From: JAKZVK01 sp965248255
GTDB lineage: Bacteria > Acidobacteriota > Terriglobia > Bryobacterales > UBA6623
Assembly: GCA_965248255.1 (NCBI GenBank)
Contig: CBDFIW010000002.1
Location: forward strand, 186,001 to 250,000
Direction of reading: 5' to 3'
Length of the DNA stretch: 64,000 bases
A program made the position numbers and the translations under genes. This document shows, one piece after another, positions 53,469 to 62,092 of this stretch; position 1 is the stretch's first letter, and each line of letters opens with the position of its first letter. Under the pieces are notes generated by a model. The model did not search any database. It had not been told where the DNA came from and saw nothing but the letters and a program-made list of their open reading frames with translations.

Positions 53469-55160
53469 TCACACCCCCTGGTGGAGTTGCTTCAGTGCCT
53501 GATAGTCGATCTTGCCGGTCGAGGTGGCCGGCAGCACGCAATGGAACGAGAATCGGTCGGGGACCATGTAGAGCGGCAAGTGCCGCGAGCAGAAGCTCTT
53601 GAGGGCGATGACCGAAAGCCGCTTGCCGTTGCGAGAGCGGACGAAGGCCTTGATTGTCACGCCCTCTTCGTCCGACAAGGCGATGACAGCGGCCTGGCGC
53701 ACCTCGGGATGGCGGTAGAGGCAGGCCTCGATCTCGCCCAATTCGACGCGAAAACCCCGCTTCTTGACCATGCGGTCGCGGCGGCCGCGGAAGAGGTAGT
53801 CACCGCTTTCGTCTTCCACGACTATGTCGCCGGTACGCTACCAGCGGTGGCCTTGCCTGTCGGTCAAAAAGACGTCGGCGGTTTGCTCGGGCAGGTTCCA
53901 GTAACCGTCGGTGACGCAAGCTCCACGGATGCACAACTCACCCTCTTCGCCTGATGAAACATCGCGCCCTTGCGCGTCCACCACGCGCGACTCGAGGTGC
54001 GAGCAGGTCTTGCCGATCGGGTACGGCTCGGCACCGTCGGGAGAGATGGTTTCGGGAATCTCGAAGAACGTGCAGACGTTCGTCTCCGTTGGCCCGTAGA
54101 GGTTGACGTAGTGCGGGTGCAAGAGCTGCTGTTTGAGCGCGCGCAGATGTTTGATGGGGAAGACTTCGCCGGCGAAGAGGACGGTCCGCAGCGAAGTCAG
54201 GTCGCGCTCGGGCAGGTTTCCGTACTGCACGAGTAGGCTGAGGATCGACGGGGTTGAGTACCAAACCGTCAGCCGACGCTCGGCGATAAGAGACGCCAGG
54301 GCTGCCGGATCTTTCCCCACTTCGGCACCGACAAGAACGAGCGTCGCGCCGTGCTTGAAGGGCAGATAGATATCGAGAATCGAGAGATCGAAGTGGAAAG
54401 GGGCATGCGAGCTGAATCGGTCTTGCTCGGCTGGATGGAATGTCTCGCTGCACCAATCGATGAAGCTGACGGCGTTCCGGTGAGAGAGCATCACGCCCTT
54501 AGGCCGTCCCGTGGAACCCGAGGTATACAGGATGTACGCAAGGTCGCCGGGATCGCCCAAGACGCTGACGGCATCCGGGCAGGGATCGTCTCGTTGGGCT
54601 TTGTCGAGGGCGGCGGCGAGGGGAGCGCCGTCGCCGGGCTCGTTAAGAAGGAGGGCGGCGTGCGGCCTGCTCGAAGGTTCGCTCTCGCCTTCTAGTGGAC
54701 TGCCGCAAAGAAAACTTAGTGGTAAACGAGCAGCCGGGCCGGCACAGGGGCCCGCCCCTACAGTCTCGCTGGATACTCCTACGCCTAAGGAATCTCCGCG
54801 ACATTCCACTAATGCTTTGAAGCAGCGATCTTCGACAACCAAGGCCTTCACACGACAGTCGGCAAGGATATAGGCATTTCGCGAAGCCGGCGCGTTGGGA
54901 TCGACAGGGACGTAGGCGGCGCCGGTTTTCAAAATCCCGAAGATCACCGCGACGGAGTCGATCGACTTTGTCAAGTAGATGCCGACGCGATCGCCGCGTC
55001 CCACGCCCCAATGGATCAGCCGGTCCCGCACCCGATCGCTCAGCGCGGCAAGGGCGCGATAGGTGATCTCGCCGCCCCCGGGGTTTTCGACAGCGACACG
55101 CCGCGGGATGCGCCGGGCCGTGTGGTCCAGGAAAGGGTGGAGCAAAGTCAAACCGCTCAT
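53469..55160 (-). pseudogene. Amino-acid-type adenylation enzyme (DltA-like), with in-frame amber and MITE insertion
   Basis: About 563 codons. Motifs of ANL adenylation enzymes are intact: GAAYVPVDPN (A2), LAYILYTSGSTGRPKGVM (A3), FHFDLSILDIYLP (A4, with the Asp that binds an amino group), NLYGPTETNV (A5), GELCIRGACVTDGYW (A6), GRRDRMVKKRGFRVELGEIE (A8) and GKIDYQAL (A10). At motif A7 the expected Y-RTGD is *-RTGD: codon 53838-53840 is TAG in frame. Residues VECRGDS to CGSPL come from a MITE inserted in frame. Next to a carrier protein and an MBOAT gene, it should load an amino acid onto the carrier. With TAG read as stop it would lack its C-terminal lid. Confidence 0.85.
54693..54811. repeat. 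TA-flanked MITE inside the adenylation gene
   Basis: 115 bp between TA dinucleotides. Terminal inverted repeats: GTGGACTGCCGCAAAGA on one side and, read inward from the other, GTGGAATGTCGCGGAGA. The core (GGGCCGGCACAGGGGCCCGC) resembles that of MITE family D. Taking it out with one TA leaves the coding frame intact and joins CFKAL to EGESEPSSRPHAALLL. Confidence 0.85.
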
Positions 55161-55171
55161 GACGTTCGGCG

Positions 55172-56188
55172 TCAGGCTGGACGGGTTCCAATCAAGGCGC
55201 TATTGACATTCCAAAGAGAGAACCGGCGGTACTCTATTTCCACAAAGCCAACTGCTTTCAGCCAATTCGTCGTCTCATCGATCGAGTGGTTTCGTCCGTG
55301 CGGCGTGGCGACCCGTTGAATCAGGTTCAGCAAGGTGGGCCAGCGGGGGTAAGTGCGGTCTCCGTCAAGGTATTGGGCCTGAACAATGATTCTTCCACCC
55401 GGGCTTGTCATCTCGTAGCAGCGCTTCAGCAGATCGATGGACCCCGCTGGGCCGAGCATGTGGAGGGTATTCGAAACGAGCACGGTGTCGAAACTCCTCC
55501 CAGGGTCGAACTTCATGGCGTCGGCACTGACGAGTTCTACGCGGTGCATCATGCCGCGTGCAGTAATGATACGGCGAGCCTCGGCGATCGGCCCCGGTAG
55601 GTCGAGCAGGGTGGCCTCGACGCCGGGGCAGCGCTCGATGATTGCCAGCGAGTAGGTTCCCGGCCCACAACCAAGATCCAAGAGTGTCTTCGTGGACGTG
55701 AAGTCGACTTGCTCGGCAAGCTCGACGCCGCGGGTACGAGCGTAAGCATCCATAGCCTGCGTCATCCTTTTTGCGGGCAGGCTATCGCTGCTCATATCTT
55801 CAAAGAGCGCTCCCGGGCGATGTGCGGAACGAACGACGTCCGAAAACTGGAGCATAGGGCCGGCTAATGCTTGTAGGAACGCCACCCACTCGCCTAGATA
55901 TGCTGGTGAATCCTCGCGTCCCAGGCACTTGATCAACACCTCCGGTGCTTGGTACTCGCCATCCTTCTTGGCAAGCACCTTCAAGGCGACCGCTGCATCG
56001 AGCAGTGCGCGGAGCGACTCTTCATCTCCCTTGACCTGCTTCTGCAATTCGTCGAGGGGCCTCGGCCCGTCCGCGAGGGCTCGCATGACGCCGAGCTCGA
56101 ACAGCGCAAACAGGACCGCCGAATCGAAGAAGCGCTCGGCTATCTTCAACGTCTCAACCTGAGCCTTGATCTCTGGAAACGAAATCAT
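55172..56188 (-). CDS. Class I SAM O-methyltransferase (plant-type dimerisation fold)
   Basis: 338 residues from ATG 56188; an upstream frame to 56374 overlaps the carrier gene and is not used. An N-terminal winged-helix dimerisation part (FDSAVLFALFELGVMRAL) precedes TLLDLGCGPGTYSLAI (SAM motif I), ATLLDLPGPI, VELVSADAMKFDPG and VLVSNTLHML. Members methylate hydroxyls of small molecules, often in secondary metabolism. It ends 11 bp before the adenylation gene and belongs to the same run of genes. Confidence 0.85.
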   Translation of the reverse strand: MISFPEIKAQVETLKIAERFFDSAVLFALFELGVMRALADGPRPLDELQKQVKGDEESLRALLDAAVALKVLAKKDGEYQAPEVLIKCLGREDSPAYLGEWVAFLQALAGPMLQFSDVVRSAHRPGALFEDMSSDSLPAKRMTQAMDAYARTRGVELAEQVDFTSTKTLLDLGCGPGTYSLAIIERCPGVEATLLDLPGPIAEARRIITARGMMHRVELVSADAMKFDPGRSFDTVLVSNTLHMLGPAGSIDLLKRCYEMTSPGGRIIVQAQYLDGDRTYPRWPTLLNLIQRVATPHGRNHSIDETTNWLKAVGFVEIEYRRFSLWNVNSALIGTRPA

Positions 56189-56288
56189 GGTGAGGGCCTT
56201 TGCAGCTCCGCGTCCAGGCGAGCCACTGATCGCGAGGTTGTTCCCGGGCCGGGCGCTTGTGTGGGCGCTCGCGGGCTGCCCATGGCGT

Positions 56289-56555
56289 TCAGGCCTGACC
56301 CCCTCCCGCTTGTTTTGAACGCACCAGCCGGGCGATGTCCTCAATCGTATTGAGGTGCTCCACGCTCGCCTCATGGGCCTCTAGGGTGATCGAGAACTGC
56401 TCTTCGAGGAAGGTGACCAGCTTGAGGGTCGCGATGGAGTCGAGCACGCCGGCCGTCATCAATTCGGTGCTATCGGTCAACTCGTCAGGGTCTTCCCCGA
56501 CCAGAAACTCGCTGAGGATGTAGTCTTTGAGCTTGGTCTCAATCGGTGGGTCCAT
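56289..56555 (-). CDS. Acyl/peptidyl carrier protein
   Basis: 88 residues. MTAGVLDSIATLKLVTFLEE holds the D-S motif whose Ser takes the phosphopantetheine arm. LKDYILSEFLVGEDPDEL and IEDIARLVRSKQ are helices 1 and 4. Length and spacing fit DltC- and PCP-like carriers. It stands 12 bp after the MBOAT-SGNH gene and 100 bp before the methyltransferase gene. Confidence 0.93.
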   Translation of the reverse strand: MDPPIETKLKDYILSEFLVGEDPDELTDSTELMTAGVLDSIATLKLVTFLEEQFSITLEAHEASVEHLNTIEDIARLVRSKQAGGGQA

Positions 56556-56567
56556 TGGCGGTCTCGC

Positions 56568-58562
56568 TTACCGGGGATTCTGTTCCGAGGATGAGGGTTC
56601 GAGGTGCGGTCCGAGCGCTTGATAGAACGCGTCGGCGATCATGCCATGGGCTTTCGCATTCGGGTGCATGTCCCAGTCTGCGATCTGAAGGTCCTTGGGG
56701 TCTGGCATGTCTGCGATCCAAGACGAGACATCCAAGACGCGGAAGCCGAACTCGCGGCCCATGTTGTTCACTTCCTCAGCACTCGTATCGAGGGGCCCTG
56801 TGTTTGTGAGCGTTCTCATCACCACCAGGTAGACCGGAAGATCGCGTGTGCGGCTCTGCTCGGCCAGCCGTGTGAAGCTCAGCGCAAGCAACTCGCGCTC
56901 CCATTCGGTTTCGGGGAGGTTGGCCGCGTGTGCCTGCAGTGGCTCGACCAGATCCTGGTAGGGGTTCTCCCGGCCGTGGTCCCTGGCCAGTTGTAGATCC
57001 CGAGCGGCCCAATATGCCTCTCTTTGATGCGCGACCCATAGTATCGCATCCGGGTCGAAATCAAAGCCTCGCGTTTCAAGGATTCTCAGCTTGCGAAAGG
57101 GCCCATAGCCGCCGACGGCGAGGTTGAGGATCTCGTAGCAGGGGCGAGGCTTGTTGGCGCGCTCGCGGTTCAGGCGGTCCTCGAGTTGGGCTTCAAACGT
57201 TTCCCCGTCCGCCACGCCCGAACCCATCGCGACGGAGGCCCCGAGCAGAACATAGCGATAACAGCCGTCGGGCTTGTCCTTATCGTAGTGACGATCCCGC
57301 ATCCCCCAGCGGTTGGTTGTGAAGGGGGCCCCTTTGAAGGTGTGGGACCGGGACGGGATCAGGTCGAAGATGAGGAAGTCGTGGGTATCCTGAACCAGCT
57401 TGGAATCACGAAGGTCGGTCCAGTCCGGGGGTTTTTCCAAGAACATCGCCCACAGCTCGGGGCTGAAGCGAACGCTATGAGTCAGGTCCTCGTAGTAGCC
57501 GCGCTCGAGCAGTTTGGCGTCGCGCCGGCTGAGGTGGGCGGATGCTAGGCGCTTGGCGTTTGCGACGAATTCCGGGTTGAGTTTCAGCAGCCCGGGGCGA
57601 AGTCCGATCGCTAGGAGCAGCGAGCCGGCCAAGGCGGTCTTAAGAGCCGATCGCCAGAACGGGAATGGCGTTCTCTCGGGCGACGGGCGGGCCTTGCCTT
57701 CGGTTCGCTCGGCACTGGAGTGTCCCAACAGGACCGCGCCCAACCCGATCGTAACCACGACGCCGGCGAGGAGGGCCACGCCCGGCCCCGTCAGGTTGGC
57801 CATCTTGGACATGAGCGCGGTCCACTCCTCGACCGACCCGGCTGTCCAAAACGACCATAAGGCGACAATGACGACAAAGGTACCGACGGTCCGCAGAGCC
57901 CGGCCGAGTTCTGAGTGCCAGGTCCGCAGGTGGCCCTGCAGCCGCCGGCGGCGCTTGACCTTCGACTCATAGAGCACGCTCGCGAGAACGAGCGCACCGA
58001 GCAGGCCCCAGAAAACCACATCCTGAAGCAGGAGCGGAAATCGTCCGACGATCCAAAACGCCTGATGGGAATGCAAGAGCCAGGTGGCGGCAAAGGCTGT
58101 AACGGTGGCGATGACCAACGCCGCCCTGTCGCCCCAGCGGCGGCTGCGGAAGTAGACGGGGTAGAAGAACAGTTTCTGGATGAAGTCCTTCCAGTAGACG
58201 TTGATGCGCCGCCAGAAATCGGTGAAGCCGTCGGAAAGCATGTAGAGGTGATGGGTTTCCGAGAGATTGAAGCCGAAGAGATGGAGCATCCCGGCGATGA
58301 TGTGGAAGGCGCCGGAGACCTTGAGGTAGAGCAAGAAGGTGGCGAGGATGTATTGGACCACGCCCGCGGCGTCGGCTACCTCTCCGGGTTCAAGCAGCAA
58401 ATGTTGATAGACGAAGCGGTAGAGCAGCAAGTGCACGATGCCGCGAAACATCCAGTCGACGCCTTTCTGGTAGATCGCGAGGGCGTCGTCGTTGTAATAG
58501 GTCTTGGTGAACGACTGGTAGTCGACGACCGGGAACAGCGGGAAGCAAACGTTCGGCAGCAT
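56568..58562 (-). CDS. MBOAT acyltransferase fused to an SGNH hydrolase, N-terminus possibly lost
   Basis: 664 residues. The first 240 hold MBOAT-type helices, with GFTDFWRRINVYWKDFIQKL and WLLHSHQAFW (candidate catalytic His). A membrane section (about 240-330) separates it from an SGNH domain: LLGASVAMGSGVADGETF (Ser block, GAS in place of GDS), EILNLAVGGYG, and DWDMHPNAKAHGMIADAF (Asp and His). The open frame continues above ATG 58562 (YLYALKTRSVPFSFWRATAY) without a start, so the native N-terminal helices seem missing. It would move an acyl or aminoacyl group from the carrier across the membrane. Confidence 0.85.
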   Translation of the reverse strand: MLPNVCFPLFPVVDYQSFTKTYYNDDALAIYQKGVDWMFRGIVHLLLYRFVYQHLLLEPGEVADAAGVVQYILATFLLYLKVSGAFHIIAGMLHLFGFNLSETHHLYMLSDGFTDFWRRINVYWKDFIQKLFFYPVYFRSRRWGDRAALVIATVTAFAATWLLHSHQAFWIVGRFPLLLQDVVFWGLLGALVLASVLYESKVKRRRRLQGHLRTWHSELGRALRTVGTFVVIVALWSFWTAGSVEEWTALMSKMANLTGPGVALLAGVVVTIGLGAVLLGHSSAERTEGKARPSPERTPFPFWRSALKTALAGSLLLAIGLRPGLLKLNPEFVANAKRLASAHLSRRDAKLLERGYYEDLTHSVRFSPELWAMFLEKPPDWTDLRDSKLVQDTHDFLIFDLIPSRSHTFKGAPFTTNRWGMRDRHYDKDKPDGCYRYVLLGASVAMGSGVADGETFEAQLEDRLNRERANKPRPCYEILNLAVGGYGPFRKLRILETRGFDFDPDAILWVAHQREAYWAARDLQLARDHGRENPYQDLVEPLQAHAANLPETEWERELLALSFTRLAEQSRTRDLPVYLVVMRTLTNTGPLDTSAEEVNNMGREFGFRVLDVSSWIADMPDPKDLQIADWDMHPNAKAHGMIADAFYQALGPHLEPSSSEQNPR

Positions 58563-58692
58563 GAAGAAATAGGCTGTGGCGCGCCAGAAGCTGAACGGGA
58601 CGGAGCGGGTCTTCAGGGCATAGAGATATGGCGAGGCGGCGATTTCACTTGCCGCTAGACTGCGATTCCGTCAGAATAAGCTAGACTCGACG

Positions 58693-58908
58693 ATGACGAA
58701 ACTGGACAAGAGATCGGTGGCTGAGTTGATCGCAGGTTTGCTGGCCGTCACGGCAGCGCTACGCGACTGGTTCGCGCCCGGGTTCATGGCGATGAAGGTC
58801 CACGACCCGACATGGGCGCCAATGCTGTTGGCCGTCGGAGCGCTGTTCATCGGTCGCTTCCTATACCGTCACCGGAGGCGCCCTCGCGCCGGCTCAACCT
58901 CGAACTGA
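58693..58908 (+). CDS. Small two-helix membrane protein
   Basis: 71 residues. Hydrophobic stretches at about 9-24 (ELIAGLLAVTAALRDW) and 40-57 (TWAPMLLAVGALFIGRFLY), then a basic tail RHRRRPRAG. Divergent from the MBOAT gene, 130 bp away, so they may share a control region. No family recognised. Confidence 0.5.
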   Translation: MTKLDKRSVAELIAGLLAVTAALRDWFAPGFMAMKVHDPTWAPMLLAVGALFIGRFLYRHRRRPRAGSTSN

Positions 58909-58990
58909 GACGCCACCTCGTTACACGCAACCTCCCCTCTCGCGCCGACCGTCTGCGGGCACTTACCCTTCCTACTGGGCCGTCCAAGCC

Positions 58991-59761
58991 ATGACTGTCG
59001 ATACCAACGTCTACCTGTCCCGTTGGCCCTTCCGCCGCCTGCCCGGCGACGAACCTCGCGACCTCGTCGCCAAGCTCGAGGAACACAACGTCAAGCAGGC
59101 ATGGGCGGGCAGTTTCGACGCCCTCCTTCATGAAGACCTGGCAGCCGCCAATGCCCGCCTCAACGAGGCTTGCGACGCCGACGGCGAAGGCCGTCTGCTG
59201 CCGTTCGGTTCCGTGAACCCCACCTTGCCGGATTGGCAAGAGGACCTTCGCAGATGCTACGAAGACCACAAGAGGCGCGGCATACGGCTCCATCCCAACT
59301 ATCACGGCTATCAACTCAACGACCCGCGCTTTGCCGAGCTTGCCGGCCTCGCGGCCGAGCGGGGACTGATCGTCCAAATCGCGCTCAACATGGAGGACAC
59401 TCGCACGCAGCATCCCTTGGTTCGCGCTGTCGAAGTAGAGACCGCACCGTTGCTCGCCGTGGTGCGAAAGACCCCCGGCCTGAGACTCGTCATCCAGAAC
59501 CGCAAGCGGGAGCCCTCGGGCAAGTTGCTCGGCAGGCTGTCTTACAGCGGCGAGGTCTACTTCGACTTCGCGATGCTCGAGGGCGTGAGTGGAATCAACG
59601 GACTACTCGAGGGCGTGCCGGAAGATCGAGTGCTCTTCGGGTCCTACTTCCCATTCTTCTATTTCGAATCCGCCTTGCTGAAGGTGAAGGAGGCCGGGCT
59701 GAGCGAATCGCAACAGAAGGCGATCTTGGCGGACAACGCGCGGCTCGTTCTCGAGCGCTAA
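58991..59761 (+). CDS. Amidohydrolase-like TIM-barrel protein lacking the H-x-H metal motif
   Basis: 256 residues. The barrel order GIRLHPNYHGYQLNDPRFAE, LIVQIALNMEDTRTQ and VLFGSYFPFFYFESALLKV fits the amidohydrolase_2 family. The first strand reads VDTNVYLSRWPFRR where active members have D-x-H-x-H, so the usual metal site is not present. Similar proteins beside Gfo/Idh genes are seen in Acidobacteria and Planctomycetes. It precedes an oxidoreductase gene by 43 bp. Confidence 0.75.
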   Translation: MTVDTNVYLSRWPFRRLPGDEPRDLVAKLEEHNVKQAWAGSFDALLHEDLAAANARLNEACDADGEGRLLPFGSVNPTLPDWQEDLRRCYEDHKRRGIRLHPNYHGYQLNDPRFAELAGLAAERGLIVQIALNMEDTRTQHPLVRAVEVETAPLLAVVRKTPGLRLVIQNRKREPSGKLLGRLSYSGEVYFDFAMLEGVSGINGLLEGVPEDRVLFGSYFPFFYFESALLKVKEAGLSESQQKAILADNARLVLER

Positions 59762-59804
59762 CGCGTTACAATCTCTCTGTCGCTGCTCCCCCCATCTACG
59801 CCCT

Positions 59805-60962
59805 ATGCCACCGACTGCACCGTTCGGCGTTCTGCTCGTCACCGGCGGGATGACGCACCAGGAGAACTACGGCCGCGGTTTCGAGGAAGATCCGCGCGCC
59901 AAGGTTGTCGGGCTCGCCGATGAGACCGACGTCGATGAGCGCCGCGCCCGGCTCAACCGAGAGCTGGCCGACGAAATGGGCATCCCGCTACTGCCCGATC
60001 TGAACGATGCGCTGGGGCGCTCGGATGTTCACTTGGTTTCGGTTTGCTCGGAGTTCGAGCGGCGGGCGAGGGTGAGCACGCTGTGCGCGAAGGCGGGCAA
60101 GCATGTCTACGTCGACAAACCCATGGCCACCCAGGTGAAAGATGCGCGGGAGCTGGTCGAGACGGCGCGTGAAAAGCGTCTTAAGGGACAGATGTTCACG
60201 CAGGTGGGCGCGCCCTACGCGCAACGGCTGAAGCGAATCGTCGAGTCGGGTGTGCTGGGTGACATAAGTGCGATTCACTGCGACCTGATGTTTTCGAAGG
60301 GGTATACCGGCGGCGCTCCTCTGGGTAAGCCCCGCAAGGAGCACTATCCGCCGCGGCAGTTTACCTTCACCGACGCGAAGCGGGAGATCTGGACCACGGC
60401 CGTCTATTCGCTGACGTTGATTCGCTGGCTTCTGGGCGGGCTGCGGTTCCAGTCGGTCTACGCAACGAGCGCAAACTACTTCTTCGAGGAGCATCACGGC
60501 CGGGACGTCGAAGACTTCGGGGCGCTGGCGGTGACGCTCGACGGGGGTATCACGGCGACGATGAGCGCGGCGCGCATCGGCTGGCGCAGCCATCCCGGCT
60601 CGGGACCCAACTTCACGCGGCTGATCGGCACGAAGGGAAGCATTCTGATCGACGCCAACACGCCGCGCGCCGAGATTTCCTCGGACGTGGATGTTTGGGC
60701 CCCGCCGCCTGAGGATCCCGCCGACCCGATGGGCTTCTGGTCGAGCACGATGGAGAGGACAAAGGCGCGTCCCAAGCCGGGTTGGTTCGTGGTCCCGACG
60801 ATCCCGGCGCGGTCGGACCAAGCGATGTTCCTCGATTGCTTGGAGCAGGATAAAGAGGCTGAAGTTACGCTGGCGGATGCGGCCCAAGCGTCGGAAGCGA
60901 TGCTGGCGGCTTACAAGTCGGCGGCGACAGGGGAAGTGGTTGAGCTGCCTTTGGAAGGGTAG
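59805..60962 (+). CDS. Gfo/Idh/MocA family oxidoreductase
   Basis: 385 residues. GVLLVTGGMTHQENYGRGF and VVGLADETDVDER form the NAD(P) Rossmann part, HVYVDKPMATQVKDAREL the conserved (E/D)KP motif, and DFGALAVTLDGGITATMSAA with GTKGSILIDANTP the C-terminal barrel. Such enzymes oxidise or reduce sugars and inositols in the cytoplasm. With the amidohydrolase gene before it, a two-step sugar or sugar-acid pathway is likely; the substrate is unknown. Confidence 0.92.
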   Translation: MPPTAPFGVLLVTGGMTHQENYGRGFEEDPRAKVVGLADETDVDERRARLNRELADEMGIPLLPDLNDALGRSDVHLVSVCSEFERRARVSTLCAKAGKHVYVDKPMATQVKDARELVETAREKRLKGQMFTQVGAPYAQRLKRIVESGVLGDISAIHCDLMFSKGYTGGAPLGKPRKEHYPPRQFTFTDAKREIWTTAVYSLTLIRWLLGGLRFQSVYATSANYFFEEHHGRDVEDFGALAVTLDGGITATMSAARIGWRSHPGSGPNFTRLIGTKGSILIDANTPRAEISSDVDVWAPPPEDPADPMGFWSSTMERTKARPKPGWFVVPTIPARSDQAMFLDCLEQDKEAEVTLADAAQASEAMLAAYKSAATGEVVELPLEG

Positions 60963-61027
60963 GCCCTTTCTTTTGGGGCGAAACGGTCACCAACCGGGAC
61001 GCCCGGCGGTGATACGAACCTGGTCAT

Positions 61028-61056
61028 CGCTTCCTGACGGTCGCGGCTCGGCAAGT
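61028..61056. repeat. Repeat family B, copy 3 (reverse)
   Basis: CGCTTCCTGACGGTCGCGGC then TCGGCAAG, the complement of the core at 45594 and 47136. Confidence 0.6.
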
Positions 61057-61130
61057 AGGGGCAACGCGGCGAAGATGCTGTGGTAATCTGACAGCAGTTC
61101 GTTATCGATGTAGGCGGAGGGGACGACCCC

Positions 61131-62009
61131 ATGACGATGAAACGGCGTGAGTTTCTGCACGGGCTGGTGGCCGGCGGTGCGGTTGCCGTGGGCGGTGGAC
61201 GGCTGGCCGCCGCGACCACACGCGGCTATGCGAACGATGTGATCGAGCTAGGTCCTGACAAAGTCAAGCTGTCGCGCTTGGCGATGGGGACGGGCACGAG
61301 CGGGTTCGGCGGCTCGTCGAACCAAACACGTCAACTGGGCGTCGGGGGCATCGCTGATCTGCTTTGGTTCGGCTACGACAACGGTGTGACGTTCTGGGAT
61401 TCGGCCGACCAATACGGCAGCCATCCGCACTTGAAGGCGGCTCTGAAGAACGTCCAGCGGGAGAAGGTCGCCATCATGACCAAGACCCGCGCCACGACTT
61501 ACGACCAAATGCGCGAGGACTTCGACCGCTACCGGCGGGAGATTGGCACCGACTATCTCGACATCGTGCTGCTGCACGCCGTGCGCGAAGCCGACTGGCC
61601 CGAGCAGCGCAAAGGCGCCATGGAGTATCTCTCGGAGATGTACGAGAAGGGCTTGCTCAAGACGCACGGGCTTTCGTGCCATTCGCTCGTGGCCCTCAAG
61701 CGCGCCGCCAAAACCCCTTGGGTGCACGTCGATCTGGCGCGCGTGAACCCGATGGGTCTTTACATGGATGCAGACGCCGCCACGGTCATCGAAGTGCTCT
61801 GCGAGATGAAGAGCAACGGCAAGGGCGTCATCGGCATGAAAATCCTCGGCCAAGGCGACATGCGCCACCGGGTGGATGAGATGCTGGCCCACGCGCTGGC
61901 GCTAGACTGCGTGGACTGCTTCACGATCGGCGCCGAGAATCGGGGCGAGTTGGCTGACTTGATGCGGCGTATCCCGGATGCTTCTGAACGAGGTTGGCCG
62001 GCCAGCTAG
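61131..62009 (+). CDS. Tat-exported aldo/keto reductase
   Basis: 292 residues. KRREFLHGLVAGGAVAVGGG is a twin-arginine signal. VTFWDSADQYGSHPHLKAAL gives Asp and Tyr, VAIMTKTRA the Lys, and IVLLHAVREADW the His. The catalytic tetrad is present. GGAGGGGACGACCCC before ATG 61131 is a good ribosome binding site. An exported member of a normally cytoplasmic family is common in Acidobacteria and Planctomycetes; the periplasmic substrate is unknown. Confidence 0.9.
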   Translation: MTMKRREFLHGLVAGGAVAVGGGRLAAATTRGYANDVIELGPDKVKLSRLAMGTGTSGFGGSSNQTRQLGVGGIADLLWFGYDNGVTFWDSADQYGSHPHLKAALKNVQREKVAIMTKTRATTYDQMREDFDRYRREIGTDYLDIVLLHAVREADWPEQRKGAMEYLSEMYEKGLLKTHGLSCHSLVALKRAAKTPWVHVDLARVNPMGLYMDADAATVIEVLCEMKSNGKGVIGMKILGQGDMRHRVDEMLAHALALDCVDCFTIGAENRGELADLMRRIPDASERGWPAS

Positions 62010-62037
62010 TGCGTTCTGATTCTTCCAAACGGAACCC

Positions 62038-62072
62038 GTAGCGCGGGGCTGGAAGAGTCCTGCGGTTTTCAT
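62038..62072. repeat. Hairpin repeat family C, copy
   Basis: GTAGCGCGGGGCTGGAAGAG then TCCTGCGG, matching the repeat at 62893 and the core at 35221. Confidence 0.55.
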
Positions 62073-62092
62073 CGCATACTTCCCCGGCAGCT

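Noticed and set aside
52620..53954. A 444-codon plus-strand frame across the UxuA-like and adenylation genes
   Set aside because: It spans the ends of two well-supported minus-strand genes and has no recognisable domain.
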